This document shows, piece after piece, positions 7,827 to 15,514 of a DNA stretch of 64,000 nucleotides. The stretch comes from Kitasatospora sp. GAS204B (GTDB lineage: Bacteria > Actinomycetota > Actinomycetes > Streptomycetales > Streptomycetaceae). Every line of letters starts with the position of its first letter. Position 1 is the stretch's first letter. The stretch spans positions 109,508 to 173,507 of the forward strand of contig NZ_JARZAG010000020.1 in the NCBI RefSeq assembly GCF_029892155.1, written 5' to 3'. The translations under genes and the position numbers were made by a program. Below the pieces are notes generated by a model. That model made no database searches. It was not told where the DNA came from and worked only from the letters and a program-made list of their open reading frames with translations.

Positions 7827-9400
7827 CCACCATGATCAGCACCGACGAGGACACCCTGCGCGCCCGTACCGCCGAGTTGCGGGCGCTGCGCGAGCGGGTC
7901 CGGCAGGGCCCCAGCCGGCAGGCGACCGAGGCGCAGCATGCCAAGGGCAAGCTGACGGCCCATGAACGGATCGAGCTTTTGCTGGACGAGGGCTCCTTCC
8001 ACGAGGTCGAGGGGTTACGCCGGCACCGCGCCACCGGGTTCGGCCTGGAGGACCGGAAGCCGCACGGCGACGGCGTGATCACCGGGTGGGGGCTGGTCCG
8101 CGGGCGGACCGTCTTCGTCTACGCGCACGACTTCCGGATCTTCGGCGGCGCGCTGGGCGAGGCGCACGCGCAGAAGATCCACAAGATCATGGACATGGCC
8201 ATCGCGGCCGGTGCCCCGCTGGTCTCGCTCAACGACGGTGCCGGCGCCCGGATCCAGGAGGGCGTCACCGCGCTGGCCGGCTACGGCGGCATCTTCCAGC
8301 GCAACGTCAAGGCCTCCGGCGTGATCCCGCAGATCTCCGTGATGCTCGGGCCCTGCGCGGGCGGTGCGGCCTACAGCCCCGCGCTGACCGACTTCGTCTT
8401 CATGGTCCGCGAGACCTCGCAGATGTTCATCACCGGACCGGACGTGGTCCAGGCCGTCACCGGCGAGAAGATCAGCCAGAACGGCCTGGGCGGCGCCGAC
8501 GTGCACGGCAGCGTCTCGGGCGTGGCCCACTTCGTCTACGACGACGAGCAGTCCTGCCTGGAAGAGGTCCGCTACCTGCTCTCGCTGCTGCCGCAGAACA
8601 ACCGTGAGACGCCGCCCGTGGTGCTCTGCGACGACCCGGTGGACCGGCGCACCGAGGTCCTGCTCGACATGGTCCCCGCCTCCGGCTGCCGCCCGTACGA
8701 CATGCGCCGGGTGGTCGAGGAGATCGTCGACCACGGCGAGTTCCTGGAGATCCACGAGAGTTGGGCCACCAGCGTGCTGATCGTGCTGGCCCGGATCGAG
8801 GGGCGGGTGGTGGGCATCGTCGCCAACCAGCCGCAGAACCTGGCCGGCGTGCTGGACATCCACTCCTCGGAGAAGGCGGCCCGCTTCGTGCAGATGTGCG
8901 ACGCGTTCAGCATCCCGCTGGTCACCCTGGTGGACGTGCCCGGCTTCCTGCCGGGCCGCGACCAGGAGCACGGCGGCATCATCCGGCACGGCGCCAAGCT
9001 GCTCTACGCCTACTGCAACGCCACCGTGCCGCGGATCCAGCTGATCATGCGCAAGGCGTACGGCGGCGCCTACATCGTGATGGACTCCCGCTCGGTCGGC
9101 GCCGACCTCTCCTACGCCTGGCCGACCAACGAGATCGCCGTGATGGGCGCCGAGGGCGCGGCCAACGTGGTCTTCCGCCGCGAGATCGCCGCCTCGGACG
9201 ACCCCGACGCGACCCGGGAGCGCCGGGTGAAGGAGTACCGCGAGGAGCTGATGCACCCCTACTACGCGGCCGAGCGCGGCCTGGTGGACGACGTCATCGA
9301 CCCCGCCGAGACCCGCTCCGTGCTCGCCCACGCCCTCGCCGTCCTGCGCGGCAAGCACACCGATCTGCCGGCCCGCAAGCACGCCAACCCCCCGATGTGA
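7823..9400 (+). CDS. Acyl-CoA carboxylase beta (carboxyltransferase) subunit, acetyl-CoA-type, with a TTA codon
   Basis: A 525-residue carboxyltransferase of the AccB/PccB family, with the carboxylase N-terminal region (GKLTAHERIELLLDEGSFHE), the oxyanion loops GPCAGGAAYSPA and MRKAYGGAYIVMDS, and C-terminal VMGAEGAANVVFRR. The residue after GGAY, Ile418 here, corresponds to the Asp/Ile switch studied in Streptomyces PccB (Asp422) and AccB (Ile420); Ile points to acetyl-CoA and thus malonyl-CoA supply for polyketide extension. Codon 65 (8015-8017) is TTA, the rare bldA-dependent leucine codon. It is coupled to the NTF2-like gene upstream and the epsilon subunit downstream; the biotinylated alpha subunit must come from elsewhere. 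Confidence 0.93.
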   Translation: MTTMISTDEDTLRARTAELRALRERVRQGPSRQATEAQHAKGKLTAHERIELLLDEGSFHEVEGLRRHRATGFGLEDRKPHGDGVITGWGLVRGRTVFVYAHDFRIFGGALGEAHAQKIHKIMDMAIAAGAPLVSLNDGAGARIQEGVTALAGYGGIFQRNVKASGVIPQISVMLGPCAGGAAYSPALTDFVFMVRETSQMFITGPDVVQAVTGEKISQNGLGGADVHGSVSGVAHFVYDDEQSCLEEVRYLLSLLPQNNRETPPVVLCDDPVDRRTEVLLDMVPASGCRPYDMRRVVEEIVDHGEFLEIHESWATSVLIVLARIEGRVVGIVANQPQNLAGVLDIHSSEKAARFVQMCDAFSIPLVTLVDVPGFLPGRDQEHGGIIRHGAKLLYAYCNATVPRIQLIMRKAYGGAYIVMDSRSVGADLSYAWPTNEIAVMGAEGAANVVFRREIAASDDPDATRERRVKEYREELMHPYYAAERGLVDDVIDPAETRSVLAHALAVLRGKHTDLPARKHANPPM

Positions 9401-9408
9401 GGAACGAG

Positions 9409-9618
9409 ATGCTGACCCTTCAGGTCCTGCACGGCAATCCCACGCCCGACGAACTCGCCGCGCTGACCGCCGTCCTGCTGGCCCGGGCGGCCCAGGCGGC
9501 CCACCCCGCGATCGCGGCCACCACCCGCTCGCACGCGCACACCCCGCACCGCCGCCGCACCTCGTGGCGGATGGCCACCAGCTACCGGCCGCCGGCGGCC
9601 TGGGCTTCGGTGAGCTGA
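9409..9618 (+). CDS. Acyl-CoA carboxylase epsilon subunit
   Basis: A 69-residue protein starting at the ATG 8 nt after the beta-subunit stop, with TGAGGAACG acting as ribosome-binding region. The N-terminus reads LQVLHGNPTPDELAALTAVLLAR, the hallmark (V.GNPTPEELAAL.AVL) of actinobacterial AccE/PccE epsilon subunits, and the C-terminus has the typical W....Y..P..W pattern (SWRMATSYRPPAAWASVS). Epsilon subunits stabilise the alpha-beta complex and raise its activity. Presence beside the beta gene supports a complete dedicated carboxyltransferase module. Confidence 0.85.
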   Translation: MLTLQVLHGNPTPDELAALTAVLLARAAQAAHPAIAATTRSHAHTPHRRRTSWRMATSYRPPAAWASVS

Positions 9619-9681
9619 GCTTCGGTGGGGTGAGCCGGACCAGGTGGAGCGCGTCCAGGCTCACCCTCGCGAGTCCAACCC

Positions 9682-10086
9682 CTATGCCTCGGGCAACGGC
9701 TGGACGGTCAGGTGGTAGTCCTGCCGGATCCGCCCGTCCTCGTCCAGCACGAGGAAGACCCGGGCGGCCCAGGCCACTTCACCGACCTGAGGGCCCTTGG
9801 CATAGGTCAGCTGGATGGTGAACATGACCACGTCGCCGTGAACGGTGACGTGGTCATCGTCCGTGACGTGGTACTCACCGGGGGCGACGAGCAGCCCGTA
9901 CGCCTCCGCGACCCGGTCCACCAGCCCGGCGTGGCCGCGGAACTGGACGCCCTCGACGAACTCGACGCCGTCCGAGGCCCACAACTCGGCGACGGCGCGC
10001 TCGCGGACGGCGGCGTCCGGCTCGCTCCAGACGGCGGTGTAGCGTTCCACGATCTGGTCGACGTCCGTGGTGGTGATCTGCGGCAT
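9682..10086 (-). CDS. NTF2/SnoaL-like domain protein
   Basis: A 134-residue protein of the NTF2/SnoaL-like fold: N-terminal helix region ITTTDVDQIVERYTAVWSEPD, the A.LWA.DG..FVEG strand region, RGHAGLVDRVAEAY, then three beta strands ending with the DEDGRIRQDYHLTVQP hairpin typical of this family. It is not obviously closer to the other two NTF2-like domains in the window than to the family at large. AAGGGAG lies 10 nt before its ATG. It is divergent from the MerR gene, with 174 bp between the two starts, so MerR may control it. Enzymatic role unknown. Confidence 0.7.
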   Translation of the reverse strand: MPQITTTDVDQIVERYTAVWSEPDAAVRERAVAELWASDGVEFVEGVQFRGHAGLVDRVAEAYGLLVAPGEYHVTDDDHVTVHGDVVMFTIQLTYAKGPQVGEVAWAARVFLVLDEDGRIRQDYHLTVQPLPEA

Positions 10087-10104
10087 GGTCGGTCAACTCC
10101 CTTG

Positions 10105-10152
10105 CTCGGTGCATGTCTCGGTGCGTGTCTCGGTGCGTGTCTTGGTAGGTGT
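10105..10152. repeat. Four tandem 12-bp units upstream of the NTF2-like gene
   Basis: CTCGGTGCATGT, two copies of CTCGGTGCGTGT, and a diverged CTTGGTAGGTGT lie head to tail just upstream of the minus-strand start at 10086. They fall in its probable 5' leader or promoter. Confidence 0.85.
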
Positions 10153-10223
10153 TCGGCCGGGATCCGGCCGTGGTCACCAGCGTCCGGGCGGTCGTCGCGG
10201 GAGGGTCAAGGGGATCATCGCGC

Positions 10224-10254
10224 CGGACTCTCCCCCTGGGGGAGGGCGCACAAT
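10224..10254 (+). promoter_or_regulatory. MerR-type promoter with 19-bp spacer and palindromic operator
   Basis: A -35-like CGGACT (10224-10229) and -10-like CACAAT (10249-10254) are separated by exactly 19 bp. The spacer carries the perfect palindrome CTCCCCCTGGGGGAG (10230-10244). This over-long spacer with a central dyad is the known architecture of promoters activated by MerR proteins through DNA untwisting. The expected transcription start falls on or next to the GTG at 10261, so the mRNA is probably leaderless. Confidence 0.75.
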
Positions 10255-10260
10255 CGCGGA

Positions 10261-11124
10261 GTGACGAGCTACCTGTCGATCGGCGATTTCGCGCGCGCGA
10301 CCCACCTGACGGTCAAGACCCTGCGCCACTACCACGAGATCGGCCTGCTGGAACCAGCCGAGGTCGACCCGCAGACCGGGTATCGGCGCTACTCGGTCGA
10401 GCAACTCCCCACGGCCCAGGTGGTGCGCCGCTTCCGGGACCTCGGGATGCCGCTGGAGGAGGTCAGGACCGTCCTGGCCGCCTCGGACGTGGCGGCCCGC
10501 AACCGGCACATCAGCGCGCATCTGAGCCGGTTGGAGGAGGAGTTGGGCCGCACGCGGCGCGCGGTCGCGGCGCTGCGTGACCTGCTGACGCCGCCCGGGC
10601 CAGAGGACGCACCTGCGATCGAGCTGCGCAGCGTCGGCGCGATCCAGGCCGCGGCGGTCACCGCGACGGTCCAGGTCCAGGACGTCGGAGCCTGGTTCCA
10701 GGGCGCCCTCGGCGAGCTGTTCGCGACCGTGGCGAGCCAGGGGCTGCGGGAGACCGGCCCCGCCGGCGGCGTGTACGCGGATGAGGTGTTCACCCTGCAC
10801 GAGGGGCAGGTCACCATCTTCGTCCCCTGCGACGGTCCCGTCCGGCCGGTCGGCAGGGTTGAACCGCTGCTCGTGCCGCCGGTGGAGCTCGCCGTGATCG
10901 AGCACTGCGGCCCGCCGTCCGAGGTCGACCGTGCTTACGGCGCGCTGGCCGGCTACGTCTCACGCCACGCGCTCGCCGTCGATGGCCCGATCCGTGAGTA
11001 CTACCTGGTCGGCCGGCGGCAGACCCCGGACAGCGCGCTGTGGCGCACCGAGGTCTGCTGGCCGGTCTTCCGCACCGGCGTCGCTGCCCATGGCAGCGCA
11101 GCCGAGCCGTCCGAAACGGCGTAG
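10261..11124 (+). CDS. MerR-family transcriptional regulator with C-terminal effector domain
   Basis: A 287-residue regulator. The first 70 residues are a MerR winged helix: YLSIGDFARATHLTVKTLRHYHEIGLLEPAEVDPQTGYRRYS. A long dimerisation helix follows (about 75-115), then a GyrI/BmrR-like effector-binding domain of about 160 residues ending in a typical REYYLVGRRQTPDSALWRTEVCWPV segment. Such proteins sense small hydrophobic or cationic ligands. GTG at 10261 is chosen because the reading frame and homology begin there and the promoter abuts it. Likely targets are its own promoter and the divergent NTF2-like gene; the MMPL pump is convergent. Confidence 0.9.
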   Translation: MTSYLSIGDFARATHLTVKTLRHYHEIGLLEPAEVDPQTGYRRYSVEQLPTAQVVRRFRDLGMPLEEVRTVLAASDVAARNRHISAHLSRLEEELGRTRRAVAALRDLLTPPGPEDAPAIELRSVGAIQAAAVTATVQVQDVGAWFQGALGELFATVASQGLRETGPAGGVYADEVFTLHEGQVTIFVPCDGPVRPVGRVEPLLVPPVELAVIEHCGPPSEVDRAYGALAGYVSRHALAVDGPIREYYLVGRRQTPDSALWRTEVCWPVFRTGVAAHGSAAEPSETA

Positions 11125-11136
11125 CGCCGTAACGGC

Positions 11137-11165
11137 GTCGGCTACCTGCAAGGCAGGTAGCCGAC
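11137..11165 (+). terminator. Hairpin after the MerR gene
   Basis: A 13-bp perfect stem (GTCGGCTACCTGC) with loop AAG begins 13 nt after the MerR stop codon. Confidence 0.75.
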
Positions 11166-11216
11166 AGTTCAGTTGCCCCGCCCCAGCTGCCTGAAGCTTC
11201 CTCGGCACCCGAGACG

Positions 11217-11250
11217 GCGGTGGGCCACCCCGACCGGGGCAGCCCACCGC
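11217..11250 (-). terminator. Hairpin after the MMPL gene
   Basis: GCGGTGGGC and its complement, separated by 16 nt that can form an inner CCCCG/CGGGG pair, lie 16 nt downstream of the minus-strand MMPL stop at 11266. Confidence 0.55.
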
Positions 11251-11265
11251 TGATGAGGACTCAGG

Positions 11266-13593
11266 TCAGAGCAGCACCGCCTCCGGCTCGGCGGCCTCGG
11301 CTGCGGCAGCCGCCGCCTCCAGGTCCGCCGTCACCGCCGCCTCGCCACGGCTGTGCGACAGGTCGGGCAGCCAGGTCAGCCAACTCGGCAGGTACCAGTT
11401 GCGGTCGCCCAGCAGCGCCATCACAGCGGGCAGCAGCACCCCGCGGATGATCGAGGCGTCGAGGAAGACCGCCACGCCGAGGCCGACGCCGATCTCCTTC
11501 ATCGAGACCACCGTGAGCGTGCCGAAGATGGCGAACACGCCCACCATGATCACGGCCGCGCTGGTGATCACCCCGGCCGTGCTGCCGATGCCGTGGGCGA
11601 TCGCGTCCCGGGTGGCGAGCCCCTTGTCGCGGCCCTCCTTGATCCGGGAGACCACGAAGACGTGGTAGTCCATGCTGAGGCCGAAGAGGATGACGAAGAG
11701 GAAGAGCGGCAGCCAGGACTCGATCGCGCCCACCTTGTGCGAACCGAGCACCGAGGCTCCCACACCGTGCTGGAAGACCAGGGTCAGCACGCCGTAGGCG
11801 GCGCCCACCGAGAGCAGGTTGAGCACCACCGCGGTGACGGCGATGACCAGCGAGCGGAACGACAGCAGCATCAGCACGAAGGCCAGCACCAGCACGAACC
11901 CGAAGACCGGCAGCACGCTGCTGCTGAGCTGGTGGTTGAAGTCGATCGAGGTCGCGGTCGAGCCGCCGACGGCCACCTCGGTGCCCGCCACCGTACCGAG
12001 CGTGTGCGGGATGACGGTGTCACGCAGTGCCTTCACCGCGTTGACGCTGGCGTTGTCGGTACCGGTACCGGCCAGCGAGAGGTTGATGACGGCGACGCCC
12101 TGCTGCGGGTGCAGCGCCACCGAGACCGGCTGGTGCACCTGACCGGTGGCCAGCGCCTCGCGCTGGAAATCGGTGATCGCCTGGGTGACGGCCGGGCTCG
12201 AGACGTCCTGCGCCTTGAGCACGACCTGGGCCGGCAACGGGTTGCCCGGGAAGGCCTGCTGGATCCGGTCGCCGGTCGCCACCACGGCGTTGCCGCTGGG
12301 CAGTTCCTGGGCCGCGCTGAGCTGCGCGGTGTGCATCCCGAAGACCGGCACGGCCAGCGCCAGCAGCACCCCGGCGGCGAGCACGGTGGAGAGCAGCGGC
12401 TTGCCGAGCACGCCGCGGATGATGGCGGCCCAGACGCGGCTGCCGCCGGCCGGGCTGTTCCGGCGCATCCGGGAGAGCAGCGGCACCCGGCCCTTCTCCA
12501 CCCGGTCGCCGAGCATCGAGAGCAGCGCGGGCAGCACGGTCACCGAGCCGAGCACCGCGACGATGACGACCAGAATGGTGGCCAGACCCATCGCCTGGAA
12601 GGTGGCGATGCCGGTGAGGAACATGCCGGCCATCGCGACCGCCACGGTCAGGCCGGAGACCAGCACCGAGTGCCCCGAGGTGGCGGCGGCGATCCGCAGC
12701 GCCGTCCCGGCGTCGCGTCCGGCCGCCCGTTCCTCGCGCTCGCGGCGGATGTAGAAGAGGCAGTAGTCGACGCCGACCGCGAGGCCGACCAGCAGCATCA
12801 CCGAGCTGGCGTTGTCGTCGGTGGGCACCAGGTGGCTGCTGAGCGCGACCAGGCCGAACGCGGCGGTGAACGCGGTGACCGCGAGCGCGACCGGCAGCAC
12901 GGCGGCGACCAGCGCGCCGAAGACCACCAGCAGGATGCCCAGTGCCAGCGGCACGGCGGTCCACTCGGCCTGGCTGAAGTCGTTGGTGAAGATGTCGTTG
13001 AAGGCCTTCTTCGCCCCGGCGTCGCCGAACTCCTGGACCAGCAGCCCGGGCTGGGCCGCCTGGACCTTGGTGACGGCGGTCAGTACCGGCTGCACCCGGT
13101 CCGCGGCGGTGTCCGGGTCGCCGCTCATCGAGAAGGTGATCAGCGCCGAGTGCCGGTCGGCGGAGATCGCGCCGCTGTCGTACGGGCTCTGCAGACCGGT
13201 CACCGTGCCGGTGCCCTGGACGGCGGCCGTGGCCTGGTCGACGGCGGTGTGGAAGCGCTGGTCGTCGGCGGTGAACTGGCTGCTCTGGATGAGGACGGTC
13301 TCGGCGGCGGGTGTGCGCAGCCCGGCGTCGGCAAGGATCTTGACGGCCCGTCCGGACTCGCCGACGCCGTTGTCGACATCCGTCGACTTGGCGGTCCCGA
13401 CCGCGGTTCCGATCATGGTCGCGAGGACGACGGCGAGCAGCCAGCCCCAGACGGCGGTCTTGCGGTGGCGGGTGCTCCAGTCGCCGATCGCGACGGCGAG
13501 TCCGGGCTTGCGGGTCGGCTTGTCGGGTGCGTTGGAGCCGGGCGGACTGGCGCTCGGCCGTCCGGTCGGCCTTGTGGTCGGCCTTGTGGTCAC
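11266..13593 (-). CDS. MMPL/RND-family transporter
   Basis: A 775-residue membrane protein of the MMPL class. A cytoplasmic N-terminus is followed by one membrane helix, a large periplasm-side domain (around 70-210), a block of five to six helices, then the second half with the same layout. The family marker GLSMDYHVFVVSRIKEGRD (second half) and LVGLAVGVDYCLFYIRREREER (first half) carry the proton-relay aspartates. Such pumps export lipids, peptides or polyketides across the actinobacterial envelope. GTG at 13593 has CCAGGAGG 6 nt upstream; longer in-frame starts lack this. N-terminus contains short Thr-Thr-Arg-Pro repeats. Confidence 0.92.
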   Translation of the reverse strand: MTTRPTTRPTGRPSASPPGSNAPDKPTRKPGLAVAIGDWSTRHRKTAVWGWLLAVVLATMIGTAVGTAKSTDVDNGVGESGRAVKILADAGLRTPAAETVLIQSSQFTADDQRFHTAVDQATAAVQGTGTVTGLQSPYDSGAISADRHSALITFSMSGDPDTAADRVQPVLTAVTKVQAAQPGLLVQEFGDAGAKKAFNDIFTNDFSQAEWTAVPLALGILLVVFGALVAAVLPVALAVTAFTAAFGLVALSSHLVPTDDNASSVMLLVGLAVGVDYCLFYIRREREERAAGRDAGTALRIAAATSGHSVLVSGLTVAVAMAGMFLTGIATFQAMGLATILVVIVAVLGSVTVLPALLSMLGDRVEKGRVPLLSRMRRNSPAGGSRVWAAIIRGVLGKPLLSTVLAAGVLLALAVPVFGMHTAQLSAAQELPSGNAVVATGDRIQQAFPGNPLPAQVVLKAQDVSSPAVTQAITDFQREALATGQVHQPVSVALHPQQGVAVINLSLAGTGTDNASVNAVKALRDTVIPHTLGTVAGTEVAVGGSTATSIDFNHQLSSSVLPVFGFVLVLAFVLMLLSFRSLVIAVTAVVLNLLSVGAAYGVLTLVFQHGVGASVLGSHKVGAIESWLPLFLFVILFGLSMDYHVFVVSRIKEGRDKGLATRDAIAHGIGSTAGVITSAAVIMVGVFAIFGTLTVVSMKEIGVGLGVAVFLDASIIRGVLLPAVMALLGDRNWYLPSWLTWLPDLSHSRGEAAVTADLEAAAAAAEAAEPEAVLL

Positions 13594-13837
13594 GATGCCC
13601 TCCTGGAGGGACGGGTCGGGGAGCCGGCCCGACAGGTGGTCCCGCCGGGCAAGGGGGCTTGCGCGGAGCGCGGCATCCTCCAGGGTGCGCGGGTGAACTT
13701 GAGCCCCGGTCGAGTGGCTTACGCACAGCTGACTGATCGTCACGTGAACGTTCTGGTTCGCACGGGCTCGACCGGCCGTCAAGTCCGGCCCCAGAGCCCA
13801 CGGGTACCATCCCGCAGCCGTTGCGCGTGGTGGCCCC

Positions 13838-14674
13838 TCAGGCGCGGCGGATCGTGATGTCGCCGAGGCCGGTACGGGCCCGCACCTCGACCGTCTCGTC
13901 GGTGGCCTCGGGCCCGTCGGTGGCCCCGAGGGTGTTGTGCACCCGGCCCAGGCCGGTGTTGACGTCGAGCCAGGCGGCGGTGGCCTCCCGGATTCCGACC
14001 TCCAGGTCACCGGCGCCGGTCTGCAGCAGGATCTGACCGCGTGCGACGTCGTCGACCCGGATGTCGCCGTGGGCGGACTTGGCCTGGACGCCCGAGCGCG
14101 CGATGCCGACCACGATCCGGCCGTTGGAGGAGTTCACCCGCAGGTCGCCGGTGACCTCGCCCACCACCGTCTCGCCGTTGAGGTTCTTCACCGTGGCCGT
14201 GCCGGTGACCTCGCCGATCGCGACCCGGCCCGAACCGGTCACTTCGGCGTCGCCCGCCACACGGTCCACCTGGACCCGGCCGTGCGCGGTCCTCAGCCGC
14301 ACGCCGGCGGCCTCGTCCAACTGGATGTCGCCGGCCGACGTCTTCAACGTGCAGTCCCCGAGCCGGCCTTCGCCGGTGAAGTCGGCCATCGGCGAGTTGC
14401 CGTGGATCGCCGAGCCGGTCGGCAGCGCGATGCTGATGTCCAGCGAACCGCTTCGGCCGAACAGCGACCGCTTTCGGGGACCCTTGATCAGCAGGGTGCC
14501 GTCCGTGTAGCCGACCTTGGTCTGCTGCGCGGCCCGCACGTCGGCCTCCTCGGTGGGGCTGCTCGGCTGCACCGTCACGACGGTGGTGGCGCGCTTGCTC
14601 GCGGTGATCCGTACCGAGCCGATGTCGAACTCGAGGTTCACGGAGATCGGTTCGGGGGTGTCGAATTCAGGCAT
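13838..14674 (-). CDS. DUF4097-family beta-repeat protein
   Basis: A 278-residue protein made almost wholly of short repeated beta strands such as LKTSAGDIQLDEAAG, LRTAHGRVQVDRVAG, VTGSGRVAIGEVTG, VKNLNGETVVGEVTG, VNSSNGRIVVG and AKSAHGDIRVDDV, predicted to wind into a right-handed beta-helix of the DUF4097/adhesin-like type. There is no signal peptide or membrane helix, so it looks cytosolic. In my recollection such genes commonly sit next to a small ribbon-helix-helix gene in streptomycetes, as here (102 bp downstream of it). The biochemical role is unknown. Confidence 0.8.
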   Translation of the reverse strand: MPEFDTPEPISVNLEFDIGSVRITASKRATTVVTVQPSSPTEEADVRAAQQTKVGYTDGTLLIKGPRKRSLFGRSGSLDISIALPTGSAIHGNSPMADFTGEGRLGDCTLKTSAGDIQLDEAAGVRLRTAHGRVQVDRVAGDAEVTGSGRVAIGEVTGTATVKNLNGETVVGEVTGDLRVNSSNGRIVVGIARSGVQAKSAHGDIRVDDVARGQILLQTGAGDLEVGIREATAAWLDVNTGLGRVHNTLGATDGPEATDETVEVRARTGLGDITIRRA

Positions 14675-14775
14675 GGCTGTCCCGTCCTCTTGGCTCGGTG
14701 ATTCGTTTCCGCCGGTGGCGGGGTGAACGGTGAAAGTGGCGGCGAAGCGCGACGAAGGCTCGATGGACCAGCGGG

Positions 14776-15321
14776 CTAGCGCACCCAGCCGGTGTACCCC
14801 TGCTGGCGCCAGTGCCGACTGCCGCCCGGGCGGCCACGGTCGCCGGGATCCAGCGCGGTGGCCACGGCGCGCACCAGCCAGGCGTTGCCCGAGAGGCCTT
14901 CCTGTGCCGCCGCCTCCTCGAGCCGGGCTTTGAGATGGGCGGGGAGGCGGAAGTTGATCCGCGCCATCCCGCCCTCGTCCCCCTCCGGAGCGACTGCGGC
15001 CGTGGCTGCCGCCACGCTCGGCGCGGGTGGCGCCGCCGGCCCGCTGTCGGGCCCGCCCGGGTGCTCGTAGGCCGGCCGGCTCGGCGGTGTCACCACGAAT
15101 TCCGGATCGAGCCCGCGCAGCCGCAGATCCACCGAGCCGGGTGCCAACTCCAGTGTCACCTCGCCCATGGCGGCCGAGAGCGCGCTCAGCAGGACGAGGC
15201 GAGCGGCTGACTCCAGCGGTGCGGTGAGCCGCTCGGCCAGGGCGCGGGTCTCATCTCCGCCCGCGTCCGCGGCGACCGCGAGTTCATGGCGGAGGTTGTC
15301 GATGTACGGCGTGAGGTCCAT
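14776..15321 (-). CDS. Ribbon-helix-helix (HicB/CopG-like) DNA-binding protein
   Basis: A 181-residue protein. The C-terminal 60 residues contain a ribbon-helix-helix motif (MARINFRLPAHLKARLEEA followed by AQEGLSGNAWLVRAVATAL): beta strand for the major groove, then two helices. The N-terminal ~110 residues are helical, with a Pro/Ala linker. HicB-type annotation is common, but there is no HicA-like partner here, so it is more likely a stand-alone repressor. ATG at 15321 is the first start within the homologous-looking region; it overlaps the first unit of a phased repeat array (15321-15392), suggesting autorepression. Followed by the DUF4097 gene. Confidence 0.7.
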   Translation of the reverse strand: MDLTPYIDNLRHELAVAADAGGDETRALAERLTAPLESAARLVLLSALSAAMGEVTLELAPGSVDLRLRGLDPEFVVTPPSRPAYEHPGGPDSGPAAPPAPSVAAATAAVAPEGDEGGMARINFRLPAHLKARLEEAAAQEGLSGNAWLVRAVATALDPGDRGRPGGSRHWRQQGYTGWVR

Positions 15322-15392
15322 GACGCCATCGTGGCGCATCGATGGCGCCACTGCAAACATCATGCCGCCAAATGGGTGCCATATTGGCTCCA
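15321..15392. promoter_or_regulatory. Phased array of TGGCGCCA-like operators
   Basis: Six copies of an octamer close to TGGCGCCA start at 15321, 15332, 15343, 15363, 15374 and 15385, thus at 11, 11, 20, 11 and 11 bp. The central copy at 15343 is perfect; the rest match at 6 or 7 of 8 positions. The array covers the start codon and upstream region of the ribbon-helix-helix gene. Ribbon-helix-helix repressors typically bind short repeats one helical turn apart. Confidence 0.65.
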
Positions 15393-15458
15393 TTGCTTCG
15401 CCGGTCCAACATCTCGGGGGCGTTGTGCCACCCCGGCGCCCGGACCTCCTGGGAGCAC

Positions 15459-15504
15459 CGAAGGCGTGTGGCGCCCGGCAACTGCCGTGCGCCACACGCC
15501 TTCG
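15459..15504 (-). terminator. Strong terminator after the DoxX-like gene
   Basis: A perfect 16-bp stem (CGAAGGCGTGTGGCGC) encloses a 14-nt loop that itself contains CGGCA/TGCCG. It lies 10 nt past the minus-strand stop at 15515. Confidence 0.85.
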
Positions 15505-15514
15505 ACGGATCAGG

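Noticed and set aside
11353..13857. An 834-codon plus-strand frame opposite the MMPL gene
   Set aside because: Composition is His/Arg/Asp/Glu-rich without hydrophobic core or motifs, typical of an antisense frame of a membrane-protein gene.
14776..15321. A HicAB toxin-antitoxin system
   Set aside because: Only a ribbon-helix-helix protein is present; neighbours are a DUF4097 beta-repeat protein and a DoxX-like protein, with no HicA-like small RNA-binding toxin.
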